64,000 bases of DNA from NCBI GenBank assembly GCA_016281015.1, contig JAEEHS010000013.1:1-64000 (forward strand), given 5' to 3'. The notes beneath the pieces were generated by a model. The model had not been told where the DNA came from. It ran no database searches and saw nothing but the letters and a program-made list of their open reading frames with translations. This DNA comes from Bacteroidales bacterium (lineage in GTDB: Bacteria; Bacteroidota; Bacteroidia; Bacteroidales; UBA932). Shown here one piece after another: positions 17,855 through 25,171 of this stretch (position 1 is its first letter; each line of letters opens with the position of its first letter). The position numbers and the translations under genes are program-made.

Positions 17855-19156
17855 TTACTCAACAATTTTCGTCATATAAATGTCACCGGGAACCTGGTTA
17901 GAGCCCGTTGCCGTCGTCCAGGAGTCGAAGCTGCCGGCGGAATTACCGCCACCATCCAGTCCCCAGAGGACCCAGCCATGGATGGCACCATTCACGCCAT
18001 TGTCTTTCAGGGCTCCGTTATCGGAGAAGTTCACCTGGAAATTCGAAATCGTGGTATCCTCAACGATACCGTACATGCCGGTACCATAAGGGGTGGAACT
18101 CGGCCAGAGCGAAGAACCCGCCGGATAAGCCCAGCCTGCAAGGACAACCGTGAGACCGTTTGCAGAACCGACAACCTGCTGTTTCCAGTTCAGGTAGCCA
18201 CGCGCAGCATTGTAAGAGATCTCCGGCTCGAAGTAGGTTGAGAAGCCCTTCATGACAAAAGTGGCACCCGGGTCCTTCTCCACCAGTTCAACCTGGAAGT
18301 TGCGCTGGCCGCTGTAGTAGACAAAATTGTACTTGCCAAGATATTCTTTGTAAGATACATACCCTTCCGGAATCACCTTGGTGAACTGGATACCGGAACC
18401 GGTCAGGATGCCTTTCTCGGAGTCATAACTGAAATCCTGGAAGGTAACGCCCTGGAACGTGAAGGGCTCATTGATATGCAGACCGCCCTTCGTCACCATG
18501 TAGCGTGCAGAAACCATCTCGGAGGCTTCCGCGTCCTTACGGCCAATGCTCAGGGTATGGGTGATCATATCGAGGAAACCTTCGACAGCCCCGTTGGAAA
18601 CGGTGCCGGCAAACGCGACCAGGTCCAGATTCTTTTCAGCCGCAGCCACTTCTTCGAAGAAGGCTTCTTTGGTCTGGGTCATCCGGTCCAGATAGCAGTA
18701 ATTGCGGGAACGTTTTCCGAGCAGGACAATCCGGTCGGGGGTTACATCCATGATATCGAACTCAAAGTCACCGCCGCGGGCCTGATAGTGGCCGCTGTCC
18801 GGCGTTGCATAATAATGCAGCACTTTGTTATACGTATCAAAAGACAGAACGGCGCCATCGTCTGCTGCCAGCTTGTAATACGAAGTAGCAGCCGTCTCGG
18901 GATCTCCCTGATGGACAGCCGTCACCTGCTGACCGGTAAAGTTCAGCACAAAGTACGTCGTCGCATAGGCAGAACCGGGATAGTAAGACAAAGCCCATCC
19001 TTTTTCCGAACCCTGAAGCTGCGTCCGGACATTTTCCAGATAGTTCTGCATCCGGGCGGAAGACGGCTCCTCAAATACGTCCGCCTGGTCCTTCAGGCAG
19101 GATGTCAGCGGCAGAAGGGCCGCCAGGGCCATGATTGCCAATCTATTCATTTTCAT
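17855..19156 (-). CDS. DUF4302-family lipoprotein
   Basis: This 433-residue lipoprotein (lipobox LTSC, Cys20) starts SCLKDQADVFEEPSSARMQNYLENVRTQL, the hallmark of DUF4302 proteins, which are regularly encoded next to SusC/SusD and a zinc metallohydrolase. One GxW-like module begins near residue 269 (YKEYLGKYNF). The start is set at the ATG at 19156 because GGAGGAG (19163-19169) lies 6 nt upstream as a perfect Shine-Dalgarno. An earlier ATG at 19171 overlaps that site. Role not known; probably a surface component of the uptake system. Confidence 0.85.
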   Translation of the reverse strand: MKMNRLAIMALAALLPLTSCLKDQADVFEEPSSARMQNYLENVRTQLQGSEKGWALSYYPGSAYATTYFVLNFTGQQVTAVHQGDPETAATSYYKLAADDGAVLSFDTYNKVLHYYATPDSGHYQARGGDFEFDIMDVTPDRIVLLGKRSRNYCYLDRMTQTKEAFFEEVAAAEKNLDLVAFAGTVSNGAVEGFLDMITHTLSIGRKDAEASEMVSARYMVTKGGLHINEPFTFQGVTFQDFSYDSEKGILTGSGIQFTKVIPEGYVSYKEYLGKYNFVYYSGQRNFQVELVEKDPGATFVMKGFSTYFEPEISYNAARGYLNWKQQVVGSANGLTVVLAGWAYPAGSSLWPSSTPYGTGMYGIVEDTTISNFQVNFSDNGALKDNGVNGAIHGWVLWGLDGGGNSAGSFDSWTTATGSNQVPGDIYMTKIVE

Positions 19157-19162
19157 AATCAT

Positions 19163-19169
19163 CTCCTCC
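19163..19169 (-). promoter_or_regulatory. Shine-Dalgarno site of the DUF4302 gene
   Basis: GGAGGAG followed by 6 nt and ATG. It decides the start between three nearby ATGs. Strong SD sites are uncommon in Bacteroidota. Confidence 0.6.
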
Positions 19170-19174
19170 ATCCG

Positions 19175-20116
19175 TTAAATAGCCACAGAACTCAAATCCA
19201 CATACCCGTTCACGACATCGTGGAAACGACGCCAGAGGATATCACGAAGCTCATCGATGTCGATATCCCAGGCTTCTTCCATATAAGCGCGGACAATATC
19301 GATCTTGGACGTAATCAGGACGTCCCCATACTCGGCATCCGGAGACGTCTGGCGGACCGTTTCCGTTTCATCATGAGCCTGCTTCAACTGAGCTTCCCAC
19401 CAGGCTGCATCATGGGTGATGTACTCCGAGAGCAATTCGGCGAAGTCCTCCCGATGCTCATTCTGGGCATAAGCCGTGATGTAACCGCGTCCGAGCCAAT
19501 ACTGGTCCGTATCGAAGCAGGCATCTCCGACATAGGTCGTCGGGGTGACCTGCGTAAAGGTCTCCGGATACTCCTTCGTCTGATTCAGAATATGGGTAAA
19601 CTCATGGTGGATGGTCTTGATGTAATAATGGTTCAGATCATCGACCAGTTCTTCGCCCGATTCTCTTTCAAACAGCCCCGGCAGAAGATTCACGCCCGAA
19701 AGCATGATTTTCTTGCCGGCCTCGGCCGTGCCGAGGACGATGGAGCCCGTATTCCGGTACTCCCATTCACCGATCAGGAAGAACATTTTCGGGAAATAAG
19801 CCCGCGTAAAGTCCACACTGGCCACCTCGTCATACGTGTCCACGCAGAGGTACTTCACCAAATGGGCATAAATGATGGCCGCATCCACGTCTGCAGGAAT
19901 CGTATAGAATCCATAATCAGACTCATTCAAGGCATAGCGGTACTTGAACTCGATATTGTACGGGCGGAGGAAATTGGCTTCCAGCCAATAGTCGAAGGGA
20001 AGCATCTCCACCTTGGAGTCCTTGATCACACTCGTGGGGCTGAGCGTGTCCTGCTCGCAGGAGGCCGCGAAGAGTGCGACAAGCGCCAATGTCAAAATAG
20101 AAATATATCTTTTCAT
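19175..20116 (-). CDS. Substrate import-associated zinc metallohydrolase lipoprotein (HExxH)
   Basis: The 313-residue lipoprotein has a short signal peptide and lipobox AASC (Cys20). The zinc-binding motif HEFTH lies at residues 171-175 within TIHHEFTHILNQT. The layout and its position directly after SusD match the family of SusC/SusD-associated zincin lipoproteins (TIGR04549-type). It is likely a surface peptidase or other metallohydrolase acting on the imported substrate. The ATG at 20116 gives a normal signal peptide; another ATG lies 12 nt upstream. Confidence 0.88.
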   Translation of the reverse strand: MKRYISILTLALVALFAASCEQDTLSPTSVIKDSKVEMLPFDYWLEANFLRPYNIEFKYRYALNESDYGFYTIPADVDAAIIYAHLVKYLCVDTYDEVASVDFTRAYFPKMFFLIGEWEYRNTGSIVLGTAEAGKKIMLSGVNLLPGLFERESGEELVDDLNHYYIKTIHHEFTHILNQTKEYPETFTQVTPTTYVGDACFDTDQYWLGRGYITAYAQNEHREDFAELLSEYITHDAAWWEAQLKQAHDETETVRQTSPDAEYGDVLITSKIDIVRAYMEEAWDIDIDELRDILWRRFHDVVNGYVDLSSVAI

Positions 20117-20135
20117 ATCACTGTCCATTTAGCGG

Positions 20136-21791
20136 TTAACGGGGATTCGGTGTCATACCGGCGGTGATCACCTCAGCAGGGAGCTGCAAGGCGCGGCGAG
20201 GGTCATCCACCTTCAAAACATCATCCAGCCGCATCGGGCGGAGCGCCGCGTCATAATTGCCAGCGGCGGGATCCGGTTCCATGGTCCTGCGCCAGATTTC
20301 AATGCCATAACGCTTGACATCGAACCAGCGGAGCCCCATATCGAGCGACTCGATCCGCTTCATATTCAACACGCACTGGAGCATGCTCTCCTTGGCATCC
20401 CCATCCTGTCCGATATTGAATTTCGGGTTCAGTTTCTTCTTGGTCGTCGACTTGTCCCACGTGCAGTAATCAATGCCTTTGTAGAAGCTGATGATCTTTT
20501 CCGTCGTCAGGTCTTCCGGGAAGAACTGCGCCTTGATGATGCTGCGGATAAAGGTATTGACATCCGCCGTGGCAAGGTCATAGGATTCCTTCATCACATA
20601 GGCCTCGGCACGGTTCAAGAGGACTTCATCCATCGTGAAGGCCGGATACACCGCATGGGAATAACCAATCCGTGCGACCGGGTCGGTATACTCGAACAGG
20701 TAGGGAACCTTCCAGGTGGCGCACTGGTCAATATTGGCACCATTGTACCAGGCCACCGGGCAGAAGAACCAGGAATTCACCCCGGCAAAGCCATTGGCCG
20801 TATTCCCCCACACCTGATACGCGAACGACAGTTCCGTAAAGGTCAGATAAGAATCATGGGAATACTTCTTGATGCCCTGGAGGCTGTCATAGCCATAACC
20901 GGAATAGGCGCTGACCAGCAGCAGGTTGGCATCATAGGAAGCATTGATGAAATCGTTCGAACGGACCTCCCAGTCACGCTCCAGCTGGCTGAGTTTCTGC
21001 CAGTTGCGAAGCACTTGGGAAGGCTGGCTGCCCAGACACTTGTTCGCATACTCGATGACGCGGTCCCACTGCTCATAATAGAGGTAGAAACGAGCCGCGA
21101 AGGCATACGCCGCACGGGTGTTGAAGTGATATTTGGGCACCCGGTAATAACTGTCACTCACATACTTCAGCCCCATCTGGAGGTCCTTGTCAATCATCTC
21201 GTACACATGAGCGACCGTTCCCCGTTCATACTGAGGATTCAACTCCGTCTCGATTCCCTCCATATAAGGGATGCCCAGATCGGAGTCACTGGTCTGCTTA
21301 TTATACGTCTGGCAGAAAATATTCACCAGCATGAAGTGATTGTAGGCGCGGACCAGCAGCGCTTCCGCCATCTCGGGACCATAACCGGCGCTGACGATGG
21401 CCGCTTCATCCAGCTGATCGACACCAACGATGTCCATAATGGAATACAGTGCCTGGTTGGCATGGGCGATCGAAAGATAAGATCCGCTCCAGAAACGCTT
21501 CGGCGAGTCATTGGGATTCTCCGTGATAACGGACCAGCTGTAAAGCTGATCGGCAAAACGGGAAGTACTGGGGTTGTCGTCCCCGATATTGTCCACATTG
21601 TCCGACATGTATTCACAAATCGGAAGATAGGTATGGGTCGGGTAAGCCGACGTCAACAGGGCACGGACCTTTTCGATGGTATCCACTTCCGCCCGGTTGT
21701 CAGGCATCGTGTCGAGGAACTTATTGCATCCCGCAGCCCCCAGCATAAGGGCTGCCGCAGAAAGAATTGTGCAAAATCTATTCATTTTCAT
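20136..21791 (-). CDS. RagB/SusD-family surface nutrient-binding lipoprotein
   Basis: The 551-residue protein has a lipobox GAAGC (Cys22) followed by NKFLDTMPDNRAE, the typical SusD start. SusD-like TPR helices and a C-terminal MRLDDVLK region are visible. It is encoded directly after SusC and would form the lid of the SusC/SusD transporter. The ATG at 21791 is chosen because AGGAGGT lies 6 nt upstream; a TTG/ATG pair at 21812/21809 overlaps the SusC stop. The presence of S8 and zinc peptidases in the same operon suggests peptides rather than glycans as the ligand. Confidence 0.95.
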   Translation of the reverse strand: MKMNRFCTILSAAALMLGAAGCNKFLDTMPDNRAEVDTIEKVRALLTSAYPTHTYLPICEYMSDNVDNIGDDNPSTSRFADQLYSWSVITENPNDSPKRFWSGSYLSIAHANQALYSIMDIVGVDQLDEAAIVSAGYGPEMAEALLVRAYNHFMLVNIFCQTYNKQTSDSDLGIPYMEGIETELNPQYERGTVAHVYEMIDKDLQMGLKYVSDSYYRVPKYHFNTRAAYAFAARFYLYYEQWDRVIEYANKCLGSQPSQVLRNWQKLSQLERDWEVRSNDFINASYDANLLLVSAYSGYGYDSLQGIKKYSHDSYLTFTELSFAYQVWGNTANGFAGVNSWFFCPVAWYNGANIDQCATWKVPYLFEYTDPVARIGYSHAVYPAFTMDEVLLNRAEAYVMKESYDLATADVNTFIRSIIKAQFFPEDLTTEKIISFYKGIDYCTWDKSTTKKKLNPKFNIGQDGDAKESMLQCVLNMKRIESLDMGLRWFDVKRYGIEIWRRTMEPDPAAGNYDAALRPMRLDDVLKVDDPRRALQLPAEVITAGMTPNPR

Positions 21792-21797
21792 AACTAT

Positions 21798-21804
21798 ACC
21801 TCCT
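21798..21804 (-). promoter_or_regulatory. Shine-Dalgarno site of susD
   Basis: AGGAGGT lies 6 nt before the ATG at 21791, immediately after the SusC stop codon. It sets the start and suggests strong or coupled translation of SusD. Confidence 0.6.
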
Positions 21805-21808
21805 CTCA

Positions 21809-24800
21809 TCAAAGTCCAACTTTCAGTGTCAAAGTAAACTGCTTCGGGAGCGGAACCGCAACACCGCCGGTGTTGAAGAACTCCGGATCCTGTCCATTCA
21901 GTTTCTTGTCTGCATACAGGAGGAACAGGTTCGTCGCCTGCAATTTCAGACCCAGCGTACCGATGTGGAGGCGGTCCGTCACTGACTTCGGGAAGTCATA
22001 TCCGATGGACAGTTCCTTCAGGCGGATAAAGTCGCCCTTTGCGATACGTTCTGTGGAATAGTTGTATGCATTGTATGCATAACTGAGATAATTACCGGAC
22101 GAGCTGTATACCCGGTTCTGCCAACGGCTGGCAATCACAGGAATGGTCGTCTTCGCCTCGTCACCCGGAACCGTCCAACGGTTACGGAACTCCTTCGGCA
22201 TGGAATTCAGATCATCATAAGAGCTTCTGAAGACCGGGTCCAGACGGATGACGTTTCCAAAGGAGTAGGTAATGAAGACATTGAACTTAAAGCCCTTCCA
22301 GGAGAAGATATTCCCCAGGGATCCCACATCCGTCGGATCCACGGAACCGGAATAAACCAGATTCTCCAGTTTCGCTTCTTCCCGCTCCTGGAAATAAATT
22401 TTTGTCACCGTCTTATCGCCATTCTCATTGATGAAGGTCGGAAGGCCCTCGCTGTTCAGTCCGTCGAACTGGAGAGAGAACAGGCTCCGCACCGGATAAC
22501 CGACCCGGGTGAATCCCGTTCCGGCAATCAGGTCAATCATACGGACTTTGTTCTCAAGCTGGGTCACTTCGTTCTTCGAATGGGAATAGATAAAGTTCGT
22601 AGACCAGGAGAAGTCCCGCGTCTTGATATTGGTCGTCGTGAGGGAGATCTCGACGCCGCTGGATTTCATGGACGCCACGTTACCGTATTTGTCCACCTCG
22701 CCACCGATACCCTGAGTCGTGACAGGACCGATCAGGTCGAAGTTATTACGCTTGTACCAGTCCGCGGCCAGGTTGATCCGGTTATCAAAGAAGCCGGCCT
22801 CGACGCTGAGATTCAACTCGTGCTTCTTCTCATAGGTCAGCGCCATGTTCGCCAGCTGGTCAATTTCCAGGGCGGATTCCTTGTCGCTGGCAAACGGACG
22901 CCAGGGGTTCGTCGCGCCGATGACCACATAGGAGTTCGTCACGGCAGGACGGTCACCCGTCAGGGAATAGGAACCCTTCAGGCTCAGGTGGGAAACCGCA
23001 GGATAGAGACTGCGCATAAACGACTCTTCATGCAGGTTCCAGGCGGCGGACACGTTCCATGTGGGCAGCCAGCGGGCCGTCCGGGCCTTGCCCAGGGAGT
23101 TGGTACCCTCATAGCGGATGGTTCCGTTGAGGACGTAACGACCTTGATAAGAATAGGTTCCGTTGGCAAAGAATGCGGCACTCCGGACATGCGTATTGGT
23201 CATCGTGAAGTACTGCGTATTCTCTTCGGCACCCTGCTTGAAGACCCGGTAGTCATAACTGGCGATTTCGCCGAAGTCATACTGCATACCCCAACCGCGG
23301 AACCAGATGCTGTGACGGTCAAGGCTGTTGACCTCGGTACCGCCGAACAGGCTCACGGTATGGTCACCGCCGAAGGTGTTGTTATAACTGGCGGTCGCAC
23401 GCAGGTCCCATCCGTCCATCGAGTTGTCGGTGCGCTCATAGATACCGCCCACCGGCAAGACAGAAATCGGGAATGCATAGGGGTTCTCCGGATCCGTATA
23501 GAGGAACGGGTTCGCATCACGGATGGAAGCCGTCGACATCTCACGATAAGCGAGGGCCTGGTTGGCTTCGTCAAGGATGTAATGTTCCTGGGAAGTACCG
23601 GCATGCTTGTAAGCGGCCAGGCCGGAGAGCTCAAGCTGCTTGAACGGCTTGTACTTGATTTCACCCTGGACACGGATATCGGTCACCTTCAAGTCGATGT
23701 AGTTGTTGTTCAACTCATGTTTGATATTGAACTTCGCGTAGTTCCGCGTATAGAACTCGTTCGGGTCCAAAGCACGGGAAGTGTTCAGGGAATAGCTGTA
23801 CGGGTTGATGTCGAAGTCACGTTTCACTTCGCCGGACACCACATCCCACTCGCTGTTGATGGTACCGGGAGCGCGCTGCTTACGGTAAGATGCATTACCG
23901 ATCAGGTTCACGCTGAGCTGGTCGGAGAAACGGTAGGTCGTATTCAGGTTGGCCGTATACCGCTGTACGGAGCTCTGCTTCGTCCAGCCCGGATCCTGCA
24001 TCACGGACAGGGAAGCATAATAGTTGCTCTTGTCCGTACCGCCGGAAGCTGATACCGAATGGTTGTGCTGGATGGAATTGTTGAACAGCAGGTCAAACCA
24101 GTCGGTGTTCCGGTATTCAGCCGCACGGAGATACGCGTTGCGGGCCGCCTCGGTGTTCTCCAGCCCAAAGCGGCCGCTGGTTGCATCGTACTGGGTAATC
24201 AACTGGTACATCTTTCCATAGATACCGCTGTTCATGCTGTTCGCCGTCTCCGCATAGTTCAGATAACCTTTCTGCTGAAGCTCCTGGTAGATTTCCATCT
24301 GGTCCTGGGAGTTCATGATGTTGAAGGTTGAATACTGCGGTTTGAGGCGGTAGGTATACTCACCGGTATAGGTGATGTGGCTCTGACCGGCCTTACCCTT
24401 TTTCGTCGTGACGACGATAACGCCGGCCATCGCGCGCGCGCCATAGATAGAGGTGGCGGAACCGTCCTTCAGAATATCGAAGGTCTCGATATCATCGGAG
24501 TTCAGTCCGGCGATGGCGGAAGAAATCAGGGTGTTTGCATCACCGGATGAAAGGTCGTCGGCGCTCACGTCCACGACATCTTCCATGATGACACCGTCCA
24601 CAACCCACAGCGGCTTCGAAGAACCATAAATGGACGTTGCGCCGCGAACGCGGATTTTCGGAGCCGTACCGAAGGTACCGGAAACGTTCTGGACAGACAC
24701 ACCGGCCGCCCGGCCTTCCAGGGAGCGGGAGATATCCGCCATACCGCTGATATTCGCATCCTCGGCATTGACCTTGACGGTGGAACCGGTATTCAGACGG

Positions 24801-25150
24801 CGGTCCACGGTGTACATACCCGTTGCGACAGCCGCATCCAGCACGTTGTTGTCATCCTCCAGCACGACCTTGACCTCCGGGGCGATGGGCACGTGGGCGT
24901 CCATGGACCCGAGGTTGGAAACGATGATTTCCTTGGACCCGGCCGGGATATTGTTGATCTGGAAGTTACCGTCCAGATCCGTAATCGCGTAATACTTTGT
25001 ATTCCCGTCGACGGTGACCGTAGCCCCCACGACAGGAAGGCCGTCCGATGCGCCGGTCACCGTACCCTTCACCGAACGGATCTGGGCCAGGGCGACCGCC
25101 GCATAGAAGACCATCAGGAAAGCCGCGAGAAAAAATCTGAATTTTTTCAT
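21809..25150 (-). CDS. SusC/RagA-family TonB-linked outer-membrane transporter
   Basis: The 1113-residue protein has a signal peptide (ending ALA-Q), a carboxypeptidase-regulatory-like domain (about 25-95; VKGTVTGASDGLPVVGATV) and a plug with the SusC signature LNSDDIETFDILKDGSATSIYG. A beta-barrel follows to the end (LTLKVGL). It imports ligands captured by SusD using TonB energy. It starts 21 nt after the upstream lipoprotein gene and its stop overlaps the region of the susD start. AGGA lies 7 nt before the ATG. Confidence 0.96.
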   Translation of the reverse strand: MKKFRFFLAAFLMVFYAAVALAQIRSVKGTVTGASDGLPVVGATVTVDGNTKYYAITDLDGNFQINNIPAGSKEIIVSNLGSMDAHVPIAPEVKVVLEDDNNVLDAAVATGMYTVDRRLNTGSTVKVNAEDANISGMADISRSLEGRAAGVSVQNVSGTFGTAPKIRVRGATSIYGSSKPLWVVDGVIMEDVVDVSADDLSSGDANTLISSAIAGLNSDDIETFDILKDGSATSIYGARAMAGVIVVTTKKGKAGQSHITYTGEYTYRLKPQYSTFNIMNSQDQMEIYQELQQKGYLNYAETANSMNSGIYGKMYQLITQYDATSGRFGLENTEAARNAYLRAAEYRNTDWFDLLFNNSIQHNHSVSASGGTDKSNYYASLSVMQDPGWTKQSSVQRYTANLNTTYRFSDQLSVNLIGNASYRKQRAPGTINSEWDVVSGEVKRDFDINPYSYSLNTSRALDPNEFYTRNYAKFNIKHELNNNYIDLKVTDIRVQGEIKYKPFKQLELSGLAAYKHAGTSQEHYILDEANQALAYREMSTASIRDANPFLYTDPENPYAFPISVLPVGGIYERTDNSMDGWDLRATASYNNTFGGDHTVSLFGGTEVNSLDRHSIWFRGWGMQYDFGEIASYDYRVFKQGAEENTQYFTMTNTHVRSAAFFANGTYSYQGRYVLNGTIRYEGTNSLGKARTARWLPTWNVSAAWNLHEESFMRSLYPAVSHLSLKGSYSLTGDRPAVTNSYVVIGATNPWRPFASDKESALEIDQLANMALTYEKKHELNLSVEAGFFDNRINLAADWYKRNNFDLIGPVTTQGIGGEVDKYGNVASMKSSGVEISLTTTNIKTRDFSWSTNFIYSHSKNEVTQLENKVRMIDLIAGTGFTRVGYPVRSLFSLQFDGLNSEGLPTFINENGDKTVTKIYFQEREEAKLENLVYSGSVDPTDVGSLGNIFSWKGFKFNVFITYSFGNVIRLDPVFRSSYDDLNSMPKEFRNRWTVPGDEAKTTIPVIASRWQNRVYSSSGNYLSYAYNAYNYSTERIAKGDFIRLKELSIGYDFPKSVTDRLHIGTLGLKLQATNLFLLYADKKLNGQDPEFFNTGGVAVPLPKQFTLTLKVGL

Positions 25151-25171
25151 AAGCGTCCTATAATTGTTTCA

